Origin: JBAXTZ01 sp041666525
GTDB taxonomy: Bacteria > Bacillota > Negativicutes > JBAXTZ01
Direction: 5' to 3'
NCBI GenBank assembly: GCA_041666525.1
Contig: JBAYGT010000009.1
Location: forward strand, 38,491 to 102,490
Length of the DNA: 64,000 bases
Below are positions 17,038 through 24,574 of this stretch, one piece after another. Positions within the stretch are counted from its first letter, which is position 1, and the number at the start of each line of letters is the position of its first letter. Made by a program: the position numbers and the translations under genes. Below the pieces are notes generated by a model that ran no database searches, was not told the origin of the DNA, and was given only the letters and a program-made list of their open reading frames with translations.

Positions 17038-17924
17038 TATTTTTTTTGCACCAAACTGACGAAAACGTCTTCCAATGTCGGTTCGATTTTCCGGACGTTA
17101 GCGATATTCAGCGGTTTTCCTTTCACTGTTAATATATGAACACCGGCGCCTTGTGCATACATATCCTTCACATTGTCCAATGATTGCCGTTCGAGCTCTT
17201 CGATTGACTTAGCCGGATATTCAGTATCAATTCGATACAAATCTCCCGGAAGTAAAGCCCGAATTTCGTCGGGAGTGCCCTGGCAAATTAAATTTGCCTG
17301 AAATATTATTCCGATCAAATCGCAATGCTCTGCCTCGTCAATAAAATGCGTTGTCACCATAATCGTCGTACCATTTTCTGCCAAATCACAAATAACATCC
17401 CAAAACATTCTGCGCGATACCGGATCAACGCCACTGGTTGGTTCATCAAGAAACAACACTTGCGGATCATGCATAATTGCGCAACCAAGTGCCAAACGTT
17501 GCCGCCAGCCGCCCGAAAGATTTACAGTCAATTCATTTTCTCTGCCGCTCAATCGCGCCATTGTGACTATTTTTGTGCTGCGCTCCCGCCGGGCAGCTTT
17601 TGACAGTCCATACACACCGGCATAGAATTCCAAATTCTCCTGCACTGTCAGATCGTTATATAAGCTGAATTTTTGCGACATATAACCAATAAACGGTTTT
17701 ACACTTTCACCATTGGTTAATATATCAAACCCCAAAACCGAACCTGAACCGCCAGTAGGTAGTAACACTCCGGTTAGCATTCGAATTGTAGTTGATTTTC
17801 CCGAACCGTTCGGTCCGAGAAATCCGTATATTTTACCCTTGGGAATACTAATGGTCAGATTATTAACTGCGACAAAATCACCAAATTTTTTTGTCAAATT
17901 AACTAATTCAACCGCATTATCCAT
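17037..17924 (-). CDS. ABC exporter ATPase, second of the pair (YbhF C-half-like)
   Basis: Nucleotide-binding subunit of the drug/efflux type. GPNGSGKSTTIRML is Walker A, LSGGWRQRLALGCA the signature, VLFLDEPTSGVDP Walker B. An in-frame codon exists up to 17993, but the ATG at 17924 follows AAGGAG by four bases and gives a normal N-terminus (MDNAVELVNLTKKFGDF), so I take that. It overlaps the previous gene's stop by eight bases. The C-terminal LEDVFVSLVQ is typical of this exporter group. Confidence 0.92.
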   Translation of the reverse strand: MDNAVELVNLTKKFGDFVAVNNLTISIPKGKIYGFLGPNGSGKSTTIRMLTGVLLPTGGSGSVLGFDILTNGESVKPFIGYMSQKFSLYNDLTVQENLEFYAGVYGLSKAARRERSTKIVTMARLSGRENELTVNLSGGWRQRLALGCAIMHDPQVLFLDEPTSGVDPVSRRMFWDVICDLAENGTTIMVTTHFIDEAEHCDLIGIIFQANLICQGTPDEIRALLPGDLYRIDTEYPAKSIEELERQSLDNVKDMYAQGAGVHILTVKGKPLNIANVRKIEPTLEDVFVSLVQKK

Positions 17925-18870
17925 GTCGCTCCTTAATGTCTGCTTGATTTTGCGGAAGAGTAGCATTTTGTCCGGCAAAATACACAAATACATCTTCCAT
18001 CGTCACTAACTCAAGGCTAATCTCAGAAAATATTAAACCGCTATTTTGTAATTTCTGAACCAGCAACCGCTTTCCTTCGGTTTCATTTTCCACCGCAATA
18101 CGTAGTTTTTCACCAACAACATTGACCGAACGTACCCATTCCAATCCTGTTAATACTCGTGCGGCAACCCGTGAATCAGTGATGGTTTCCAAAATAATAT
18201 AAGGAAAATTATTTTTCAAATTGACCGGATGATCTTGCGCAATGAGCCGTCCTGCCAACATAAAGCCGACTTTTGTACAAAGCTCAGCCTCGTCCATATA
18301 CGGAGTACTGACAAATATCGTCATTCCCTGTTCACGCAGACGATACAACATCTGCCAAAATTGGCGCCTCGACACCGGATCAACGCCGGTAGTCGGTTCA
18401 TCCATAAACAATATTTTTGGTTTATGGAGCAGCCCGGTCGCCAATGCCAGTTTCTGTTTCATACCGCCCGACAAATTTCCGGATAATCGCTGCTTGAAAT
18501 CGATTAGCTGAGTAAATTCCAACACGAAATCACCCAGTTCTTTTATCTGCAAAGGATTAGCGCCATACAGCCGTCCGAATAACTCAATGTTCTCCCAAAC
18601 TGTCAAATCGGAATATAAACTGAATTTTTGCGGCACATAACCAATATAATCGCGAACATTGTCAAAATCGGCCTGTCCCAAAACGCACTTCACTCCAGAT
18701 GTCTTGCTGTAAATATCTAATATTACTCTGATTAGCGAAGTCTTACCGGCGCCATCTGGTCCCAGCAATCCGAAAATTTGACCGTGCTCTACTTGCAAAT
18801 CAACCCCGACAAACGCCAAGGTTTTCCCAAACTGCTTACTCAGTCCTCTAGTTTCTATCGCATAATCCAT
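17917..18870 (-). CDS. ABC exporter ATPase, first of the pair (YbhF N-half-like)
   Basis: A 317-residue ATPase. Walker A is GPDGAGKTSLIR, the signature LSGGMKQKLALATG and Walker B ILFMDEPTTGVDP. The C-terminal part includes VTMEDVFVYFAGQN. It is a paralogue of the next gene; in E. coli the two are fused in YbhF, here they are separate and overlap by eight bases. GGAG stands before its ATG. It follows the HlyD-like gene by 80 bases. Confidence 0.92.
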   Translation of the reverse strand: MDYAIETRGLSKQFGKTLAFVGVDLQVEHGQIFGLLGPDGAGKTSLIRVILDIYSKTSGVKCVLGQADFDNVRDYIGYVPQKFSLYSDLTVWENIELFGRLYGANPLQIKELGDFVLEFTQLIDFKQRLSGNLSGGMKQKLALATGLLHKPKILFMDEPTTGVDPVSRRQFWQMLYRLREQGMTIFVSTPYMDEAELCTKVGFMLAGRLIAQDHPVNLKNNFPYIILETITDSRVAARVLTGLEWVRSVNVVGEKLRIAVENETEGKRLLVQKLQNSGLIFSEISLELVTMEDVFVYFAGQNATLPQNQADIKERHG

Positions 18871-18950
18871 TATTTTCTCCAGAATAATGACATACCAAAA
18901 ATATGAATATATTACCCGTTTTGCTCAGAGACATTTATGTTTCAATTTAG

Positions 18951-19922
18951 CTATTTAATCAGCACATCCGCCGGCATCCCGGCTTTAAATATCCCCTCGG
19001 AATTATCCAGTTTTACTTTCACATAAAACACCAGATTAGCACGCTCTGAGGGTGTGATTGTCTGACGCGGTGTAAACTCGGCTTGTTGCCCGATTTCATT
19101 AATTACGCCAGTAAATTTTTTATCCGGGAAACTATCAATCTTAACCACACATTTCTGGCCGATTTTTATTTTACCCATTTCCGTGGACGGAATATATACT
19201 TTCAACCAGCAATCAGCCGTATTACCAATGGTAGCCACCGCTGCCCCGGGTGCGACATATTCACCCTGCTCAAAATTCCGGGTCAAAACCGTTCCGTCCA
19301 CCGGTGCTCTGACTATCATGTCATCGGTCGCCGACTGCGCTGCCTGAACCTGAGCCTCGGCCTGTTCCATCGCTTTTTTTGCAGCAGTAATCTGATCAAT
19401 ACGGCTGCCGGCGCGCAGCAGTGCGAGGCGTGATTTTGCCGCTTGCAGCTGCGAATAAGCATTGCTGCTTTGAGTACGTGCTTTTTCTATCGTCTGAGCT
19501 GCTATTGCGCCATCGGTATACAATTTCTCACTACGGACAAGATCGGAATCGGCTTGCGAATACAGCACTTCTAATGCTGAAACATTGGCAGCCGCTTCGT
19601 TGATTTCCTGACTTCGCGGCCCGCTCTGCAAATCTTCCCACTGCGCCCGTGCCCGCTGTTCGGCATATTTCGCGGCGCTCAAATTAGCCGACAAATCCGG
19701 ACGCTCTATATAAAACACTATTTGCCCGGCCTTTACTTTGTCCCCGCGGTCAATTTTCAAATCGCGCAGGTAACCGCCGATTTTCGGCGTGATATCAGCA
19801 CGCGTGACTTCAATCATACCGCTTGCTGCCAGCCCGTCCGGCTGCTGATGGTAAATTCGATAACCGGCCCAAGCCCCCAATCCCAATATCACCAGTACCA
19901 AAATCGCAAGTTTTTTAATCAT
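18951..19922 (-). CDS. HlyD/YbhG-type membrane fusion protein
   Basis: A periplasmic adaptor anchored by an N-terminal segment (LAILVLVILGLGAWAGY). The lipoyl-like half-motif near residues 45-75 (KIGGYLRDLKIDRGDKVKAGQIVFYIERP) leads into an alanine/glutamine-rich coiled coil around 80-200, then APVDGTVLTRNFEQGEYVAPG and a beta-barrel domain. The 323 residues match YbhG. Such adaptors bridge to an outer-membrane channel in diderms. Its ATG overlaps the end of the tetR gene by eight bases. Confidence 0.9.
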   Translation of the reverse strand: MIKKLAILVLVILGLGAWAGYRIYHQQPDGLAASGMIEVTRADITPKIGGYLRDLKIDRGDKVKAGQIVFYIERPDLSANLSAAKYAEQRARAQWEDLQSGPRSQEINEAAANVSALEVLYSQADSDLVRSEKLYTDGAIAAQTIEKARTQSSNAYSQLQAAKSRLALLRAGSRIDQITAAKKAMEQAEAQVQAAQSATDDMIVRAPVDGTVLTRNFEQGEYVAPGAAVATIGNTADCWLKVYIPSTEMGKIKIGQKCVVKIDSFPDKKFTGVINEIGQQAEFTPRQTITPSERANLVFYVKVKLDNSEGIFKAGMPADVLIK

Positions 19923-20490
19923 TACAACACTCCTTACAAATACCTGATATAACCAAATGCAATGCTTCTTTCAGGCGTTTTTCGAAAAGTTGCTGCGGCT
20001 CATGCTTGATAAAATAAATCATTATGCTCTGGCAGACTTTGAAAAACACTTCGACATTTACATCTGCCTTGATGAGATTATTGGCCTGCGCTTCGATAAA
20101 TTTTTCACGCAACAGCGCGGTTATTTTATCGCGCTCCTGAACCATATCGTTTTCCAACGCCGGAAACTCTTTAATAAGCTCACGCACTTTTTCGTTAATC
20201 AACACGACTGCACCGGCAATTCTTGCAGCCAGCTGCTCGAATGCCGCCGGAAACCCAACTCCGTCCTCCATACCTCGCAGCGCCTGTTTTTGGTTTTTGT
20301 TTATTCGCGCCAACAGCACCCGCTCGATTAGTTTTTCCTTGGTGCCGACAATTTTATAGAGCGTGTTTTTTGACATTCCACAATCCCGAGCGAGAACATC
20401 CATACTCCACGGTTCGTTGCCAGATGAAAATATATAGCGGTCAGCTGTCGCCAACAATTGTTTTTCTACATTCTTATCACAATATTTCAT
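19915..20490 (-). CDS. TetR/AcrR-family regulator of the exporter operon
   Basis: A 191-residue DNA-binding protein. The N-terminal helix-turn-helix covers about residues 10-55 (WSMDVLARDCGMSKNTLYKIVGTKEKLIERV). The C-terminal ligand domain is not recognisable; it ends in ISGICKECCND. It is the first gene of the exporter operon and likely represses it. AAGGAG precedes the ATG. The region upstream has AGTTCAT/ATGAACT repeats that could be its operator. Confidence 0.88.
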   Translation of the reverse strand: MKYCDKNVEKQLLATADRYIFSSGNEPWSMDVLARDCGMSKNTLYKIVGTKEKLIERVLLARINKNQKQALRGMEDGVGFPAAFEQLAARIAGAVVLINEKVRELIKEFPALENDMVQERDKITALLREKFIEAQANNLIKADVNVEVFFKVCQSIMIYFIKHEPQQLFEKRLKEALHLVISGICKECCND

Positions 20491-20509
20491 AGCCGCTCCT
20501 TTTTATACC

Positions 20510-20538
20510 ACTATATCATATTAAGTTCATATTTTAAA
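20510..20538 (-). promoter_or_regulatory. Promoter of the TetR-exporter operon
   Basis: Minus-strand TTTAAA (20533-20538) and an extended -10 TGATATAGT (-10 hexamer 20510-20515) are 17 bases apart. An AGTTCAT half-site (20524-20530) lies in the spacer, in inverted orientation to the ATGAACT of the neighbouring terminator, so a repressor could bind here. Confidence 0.5.
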
Positions 20539-20573
20539 TAAAAAAATGAACTCATATTTAATTATGAGTTCAT
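20539..20573 (-). terminator. Intrinsic terminator of rsmA
   Basis: Perfect 11-bp stem ATGAACTCATA/TATGAGTTCAT (20546-20556 and 20563-20573) with a six-base loop, followed on the minus strand by seven Ts. It ends eight bases beyond the rsmA stop. As DNA the same repeat may also be a TetR operator. Confidence 0.8.
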
Positions 20574-20581
20574 TTTTATTT

Positions 20582-21445
20582 TTATCGTGACAACTCGTTG
20601 GCAAGCAGAGCAAATTCCTGCAACGACAATGTTTCACCGCGCCGGTTCAAATCGATTTGCGTAGCCCGGCTCAAGTTTTCCAGGGCGTTAACGCCGATTC
20701 CAAACGCCTTAAGATTGTTTGCCAGTGTCTTACGCCGTTGCGCAAACGCACATTTTATTACGTTAAAGAATTTTTCTTCATCCACTAATTCCACCGGTTT
20801 TTCAGCACGCAATTCTAATCGCACAACCGCCGAAGTTACCGACGGTTCAGGAATAAACGATTGCGGTGCTACCTCAAACAGCAGTTCTGGCAACGAATAA
20901 TATTGTACCGCAACTGTAACTGCGCCATATTCCTTGCCACCCGGGGTCGCCGTAAACCGCTCAGCAACTTCTTTTTGCATCATAACCACGATTTGAGTAA
21001 TCGGCAGTTTTTTTTCCAGTAAAGTCATAACAATCGGCGTAGTTATGTAATACGGAAGATTAGCCACCACCTTAAACGGCTGACCGGCAAAAATCTGCAT
21101 TAAATCGATTTCCAAAACATCATTGTGAATTACTTCAACATTCGTGTAGCCCTCGATCGTCGTTTCGAGGATTTTGACCATTTTGGCATCAATTTCAATT
21201 GCCTTGACATGGGCACCAGCCTCTGCCAGTTTTTGCGTCAGAGTACCCAACCCCGGGCCGATCTCTAAAACATTATCACCAGCCGTTATTCCGGCAAGGC
21301 TGACGATATTATTTACCACATCTTCGTTGACTAAAAAATTCTGTCCCAACCGCTTGGATGCGCGAATGTCAAACTTGCGTAAAATATGCCGGGTTACTTC
21401 CCGTTTCGCGATTATCGGGCGGTGAAGTGTTGGTTGATTGATCAT
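20582..21445 (-). CDS. rsmA: 16S rRNA (A1518/A1519) dimethyltransferase
   Basis: RsmA (KsgA) dimethylates two adjacent adenines in helix 45 of 16S rRNA during 30S maturation. The 287 residues contain RLGQNFLVNEDVV, the SAM-binding VLEIGPGLGTLTQKLAEAGA and the catalytic VANLPYYITTP. The gene overlaps rnmV by four bases (ATGA), the same pair order as in Bacillus. Confidence 0.97.
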   Translation of the reverse strand: MINQPTLHRPIIAKREVTRHILRKFDIRASKRLGQNFLVNEDVVNNIVSLAGITAGDNVLEIGPGLGTLTQKLAEAGAHVKAIEIDAKMVKILETTIEGYTNVEVIHNDVLEIDLMQIFAGQPFKVVANLPYYITTPIVMTLLEKKLPITQIVVMMQKEVAERFTATPGGKEYGAVTVAVQYYSLPELLFEVAPQSFIPEPSVTSAVVRLELRAEKPVELVDEEKFFNVIKCAFAQRRKTLANNLKAFGIGVNALENLSRATQIDLNRRGETLSLQEFALLANELSR

Positions 21446-21990
21446 TTTTCCCTCGTTTCACTATAAACTAAGCTTGCTTCCGCTAACTCTTCACGGGTTA
21501 TGCCAAAATTGTTTAGCCGTTCAACAAATTGTTTGGCGTTGCAATAACCCAGCCCCAAACTCTCGCACATCGCTGCGCGTTTTGTCGAACTATCTGTATT
21601 CCCAACCAAACCGTATTCATAAATATCTTTTACCGAAAAAACCGTCCGCTTTTCCATACTGGAACAATGTGTCTTATCCAGCGCGGCTCTGATGGCATCG
21701 ACAGACGCGCACTCCACACCGATATCACCGGCACTCTTTGCCTGCTCTTTGGAAAGATAAGCCTGCTTGGCATTCGAAAAACGGTCCGTCAAATATTTTC
21801 GTATCCGCTCACCGGCACTGTCCGGATCGGTGAAAATAATAATTCCGCGTTTGATGTAAGCGGCTTCAATACTGTTAACTGCACGTTTTAACATGCTATA
21901 ACCGCCGGTTGCAATGCAATCGGCATCAACCGCCTTCTGAACAGCCACGATATCGCATTTTCCTTCGACCACAATTACTTCTTTTATCAT
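21442..21990 (-). CDS. rnmV: Ribonuclease M5
   Basis: RnmV trims the 5S rRNA precursor in Firmicutes. A Toprim domain fills the N-terminus: KEVIVVEGKCDIVAVQKA, then IIFTDPDSAGERIRKYL with the DxD metal site. It has about 182 residues from ATG 21990. A TTG seven codons upstream is in frame, but a TATAAT box (21997-22002) lies only six bases before the ATG, so I prefer the ATG. There is no Shine-Dalgarno for this ATG; the message may be leaderless. Confidence 0.93.
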   Translation of the reverse strand: MIKEVIVVEGKCDIVAVQKAVDADCIATGGYSMLKRAVNSIEAAYIKRGIIIFTDPDSAGERIRKYLTDRFSNAKQAYLSKEQAKSAGDIGVECASVDAIRAALDKTHCSSMEKRTVFSVKDIYEYGLVGNTDSSTKRAAMCESLGLGYCNAKQFVERLNNFGITREELAEASLVYSETREK

Positions 21991-21996
21991 ACGCTT

Positions 21997-22025
21997 ATTA
22001 TATGGGAACAAAAGACAAATAAAAA
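21997..22025 (-). promoter_or_regulatory. Promoter of rnmV-rsmA, possibly leaderless
   Basis: Consensus TATAAT at 21997-22002 with TTTTTA at 22020-22025, 17 bases apart on the minus strand. The -35 is part of the T-tract of the preceding terminator. The predicted transcription start falls at or within a base or two of the rnmV ATG. Confidence 0.5.
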
Positions 22026-22060
22026 GAGTGAAAACAGATTAACTCTTGCTTTCACTCTTT
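22020..22060 (-). terminator. Intrinsic terminator of the yabE-like gene
   Basis: Perfect 11-bp stem AAAGAGTGAAA/TTTCACTCTTT (22023-22033, 22050-22060) with a 16-base loop, followed on the minus strand by TTTTTATTT (the first Ts belong to the stem). It lies 11 bases after the stop of the 3D-domain protein gene. Confidence 0.75.
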
Positions 22061-22071
22061 ATTATTTGGGT

Positions 22072-23064
22072 TTATTCCAGAATGTAAACTTTCACATCCC
22101 GTCTGCCCCAACTAACAGCCTCGCTATTGTGATCCATGCAAAGATCAATGATATTACCGCGGATTGCGCCACCGGTGTCACCGGCTACCGCAAAACCATA
22201 GCCTTCAATAAACAGCCTGGTTCCTAGCGGAATAACATTAGGGTCTACGGCAACCACTCCGCGCTTAGCGCGCAAACCGGTTGCTGTATAGCCCCCACCG
22301 GGACCGTCGGCTTCGGTATAAGCCGTCGTTTCCATGTATTTAGTTTCGCGAAAACGCATAACACCACGTGAAGTTTCGACAGTGTCACGCGCGCCGACTC
22401 GCTCTTTCTGAGCAACCGGCTTAGCTATTTCAGTTTTGCTGAGAGTTGTGATATCGACCAAAACACCGTCTTCATAAGTTTCCCGGACAGTGGCTTTTTC
22501 GCTACCGGCAACACCAGCCGATTCAATTACAGTTTGTCCTTTTTCCATTTTGTCATCAGGAGTCTTGACCGTTTCAAATTTCACCGGACGAACTTTCTCG
22601 ATAGTTTTTTCTTCGACAGCAGTAACTTTAATTGTCATTCCGGCCGTCGGACGAGTTTTTTCGTCTGTTGATACTTTGAATTTTCCTTGCGGATGAATGG
22701 ATTGCGCCAGTTCTTTTACTGTCGGCTTTCCAGTCATCAACTGTATTGTTTTTCCTTGATAAATTACTGTAACCGGCACCGCGTGATAAATTTTCACTTC
22801 CGTGCCACCGTACCAGGTTTGGCTGGTAACGCGATACTCATCTCCAGCGTTCATAACAATTCCGACCTTCTTGATATTGTTTTCAATATTACCGTCATTG
22901 TTAAACGCATTTACTTCAGTGATTTTTCCGTTGTCATCGAATGTTATTCGATCTTTGCATGTCCAAACGAAGCCGCAGGCAAAAACGACCAGAGTAATTA
23001 TCAATGCCACAAACATAACTTTATGCTTCTGCATTAATAATAATTGTTTATTTGTTTTCATCAT
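22072..23064 (-). CDS. YabE-like 3D/G5-domain cell-wall protein
   Basis: An exported protein related to Bacillus YabE and the resuscitation-promoting group, probably a peptidoglycan-active enzyme. From ATG 23064, preceded by AAGGAG, it has a basic start and one membrane/signal segment (KVMFVALIITLVVFACGF). One DUF348-like unit follows (IQLMTGKPTVKELAQSI), then a G5-like domain with the TVRETYEDGVLV stretch. The C-terminal 3D domain has TAYTEADGPGGGYTATG, GVVAVDPNVIPLGTRLFIEG and IIDLCMDH, the three conserved aspartates. About 330 residues, shorter than Bacillus YabE. An upstream in-frame start at 23103 has no ribosome-binding site. Confidence 0.9.
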   Translation of the reverse strand: MMKTNKQLLLMQKHKVMFVALIITLVVFACGFVWTCKDRITFDDNGKITEVNAFNNDGNIENNIKKVGIVMNAGDEYRVTSQTWYGGTEVKIYHAVPVTVIYQGKTIQLMTGKPTVKELAQSIHPQGKFKVSTDEKTRPTAGMTIKVTAVEEKTIEKVRPVKFETVKTPDDKMEKGQTVIESAGVAGSEKATVRETYEDGVLVDITTLSKTEIAKPVAQKERVGARDTVETSRGVMRFRETKYMETTAYTEADGPGGGYTATGLRAKRGVVAVDPNVIPLGTRLFIEGYGFAVAGDTGGAIRGNIIDLCMDHNSEAVSWGRRDVKVYILE

Positions 23065-23094
23065 GCGTCTCCTTTTCTTTAATGATACCCGACA

Positions 23095-23131
23095 ATTATA
23101 CATACCAGCACTGACCAGTTACTGACCGGTT
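23095..23131 (-). promoter_or_regulatory. Activator-type promoter with tandem 11-bp repeats before yabE
   Basis: TATAAT (minus strand, 23095-23100) has no -35 hexamer at the right distance. Instead two adjacent copies of ACTGACCrGTT (plus strand, 23110-23120 and 23121-23131) cover the -35 region. Direct repeats with an 11-bp period at this place are the usual layout for OmpR/PhoB-family activators; that assignment is inference. Confidence 0.45.
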
Positions 23132-23139
23132 TTGGATGT

Positions 23140-23165
23140 AAAAACGACAGGTTGTCAACCCGTCG
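23140..23165 (-). terminator. Intrinsic terminator of the beta-barrel gene
   Basis: A 21-bp palindrome CGACAGGTTG-T-CAACCCGTCG (23145-23165) with one mismatch (G-U in RNA) is followed on the minus strand by TTTTT. The transcript can fold an 8-bp stem with a five-base loop. It lies 58 bases after the stop at 23223. Confidence 0.65.
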
Positions 23166-23222
23166 CTCTTTGTCGCTATAACATTATAACACACCTTGTC
23201 AAGGGGGGCTTAAATCTCTTCT

Positions 23223-24416
23223 CTAGAACCGAACCGTCACGCCGCCATAAGGACCTTCGGCCCGCAGCAGCGTCGAATAGCCGTCAATGTTATTTCCGTT
23301 GAAATCCTGATTGGGCATCCATTTTTGTTGAAAACCGCTTTGCAAGGTCGGTTGCAGATTGAATAAGCGATAGCCGGCATCAATTGAAATGTTTTTCGTA
23401 AATGCATAATTTAAATCGGCATTGAGAACATAATAATTCAAATCGACTTTAGTATAGTTTGCAATTAAACTGTCTAGTCCGGCCAAACCTGAATAACTGC
23501 CGGTAAGTGTAAAATCGCCAAACTGCAAATCAGCGCCTAACCCGTAATAAGGGGTGCCAACAGGAAATGGTACTTTGCTACTCCCCTGACACGAGGGGTT
23601 GCCGGGTAAATTCGTGGAATAATTATAATTAAATTGTTCCGGCCAAAATAGCTGAACACCGGCTAATAAATTTAGATCAATCCAATTAGTTCTCAAGAAT
23701 CCCCAATTGAGAAACTGAACGCCAATCAAGTCCAATGTCAAATCAGTTTGTGCATTTATCGTGTAACTGTTTGCCGGAAGGGAATCGACTGTTGCACTAA
23801 ATTGCGTGGTCGCCGAACCACTCCCTTTTAGTTGCGTCCACGACAATGTTAGCCAATTCCAAAAAGTGAAATCAACTTCCGGGCTGGCGGAAAACTGCTG
23901 TGACATACCACTCAGGCCAACAAGGTCGATATAGCCATCCTTAGTTATGTTGCTAACATTTATTGTTGCAGTGTGCTGTGTTTTCGCCGGATCATCTTCC
24001 TGATATTTCAGGATAAAGGCACTATTGTTGATATTCGGATTGACACCAACGGTAAGTTTAGGGAAAAACACCCTAGCCGAAACCGTAATCCACGGCTCAA
24101 TCTCATGATGCGATGATATCTCATCACCTGCTACGTTGTGTTCAGAAACTGTTTTATCACCAGTCGGCAAGACCTGATTATCTGCAGCAGACGCACTTGT
24201 TACCACTCCTGACGTTACTGACGCAACACTGGCTGCCGCAGTTACCGATTCGGCAGGCGTTGCCGGCGGCTCAACTGCGGAAACACTTGGTAAAGCTGTT
24301 TCTGCAAATATTCGATTAACCGCATCAGTTGCTGTTCCACCAGCAGCTCCGGCAATCGCCATTCCGCTAACAGTTAACGTAAAAACCAAAATTGTGATAA
24401 GTGAAGCTCTTTTCAT
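23223..24416 (-). CDS. Secreted predicted outer-membrane beta-barrel protein
   Basis: I do not recognise the family. The 397-residue product has a clear signal peptide (KR, then a hydrophobic core LITILVFTLTVSGMAIA, cleavage near residue 22-24) and a low-complexity Ala/Val/Thr/Ser-rich segment to about residue 90. From about 105 it is built of alternating amphipathic strands with aromatic girdle residues (WITVSARVFFPKLTVG, FTFWNWLTLSW, FTLTGSYSGLAG) and ends in GGVTVRF, with the terminal phenylalanine of barrel proteins that are inserted by BamA. No SLH domain is seen. It sits alone between tatD and yabE, where Bacillus has no such gene. Function, pore or adhesin, is unknown. Confidence 0.75.
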   Translation of the reverse strand: MKRASLITILVFTLTVSGMAIAGAAGGTATDAVNRIFAETALPSVSAVEPPATPAESVTAAASVASVTSGVVTSASAADNQVLPTGDKTVSEHNVAGDEISSHHEIEPWITVSARVFFPKLTVGVNPNINNSAFILKYQEDDPAKTQHTATINVSNITKDGYIDLVGLSGMSQQFSASPEVDFTFWNWLTLSWTQLKGSGSATTQFSATVDSLPANSYTINAQTDLTLDLIGVQFLNWGFLRTNWIDLNLLAGVQLFWPEQFNYNYSTNLPGNPSCQGSSKVPFPVGTPYYGLGADLQFGDFTLTGSYSGLAGLDSLIANYTKVDLNYYVLNADLNYAFTKNISIDAGYRLFNLQPTLQSGFQQKWMPNQDFNGNNIDGYSTLLRAEGPYGGVTVRF

Positions 24417-24475
24417 ATTCTTTCTCCTATAAAATAATTGAATACAAAATCTCTTTGCGTTCCATTAATATTTGT

Positions 24476-24505
24476 ATTATATCATAGCAAAAAACATCAA
24501 TGCAA
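24476..24505 (-). promoter_or_regulatory. Promoter of the beta-barrel gene
   Basis: Minus-strand TTGCAT (24500-24505), 18-base spacer, extended -10 TGATATAAT (hexamer 24476-24481). This gives a 5' leader of about 50 bases. A second TATAAT at 24531-24536 has no spaced -35. Confidence 0.55.
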
Positions 24506-24545
24506 AATACTGGCTGGTTCATTATAAAGAACAAATTCTATCAAT

Positions 24546-24571
24546 AAAAAACCGGCAACCTAGTTGCCGGT
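24546..24571 (-). terminator. Intrinsic terminator of the metG-tatD operon
   Basis: Perfect 9-bp stem ACCGGCAAC/GTTGCCGGT (24551-24559, 24563-24571) with a three-base loop and TTTTTATTG after it on the minus strand. It begins directly after the tatD stop codon. Confidence 0.85.
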
Positions 24572-24574
24572 TTT

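Noticed and set aside
23168..23204. TTGACA at 23197-23202 as a promoter for yabE
   Set aside because: The nearby TATAAT is only eight bases away and TATAGC at 16 bases is a poor -10; the intrinsic terminator between it and yabE would also block it, so the repeat-activated site at 23095 is preferred.
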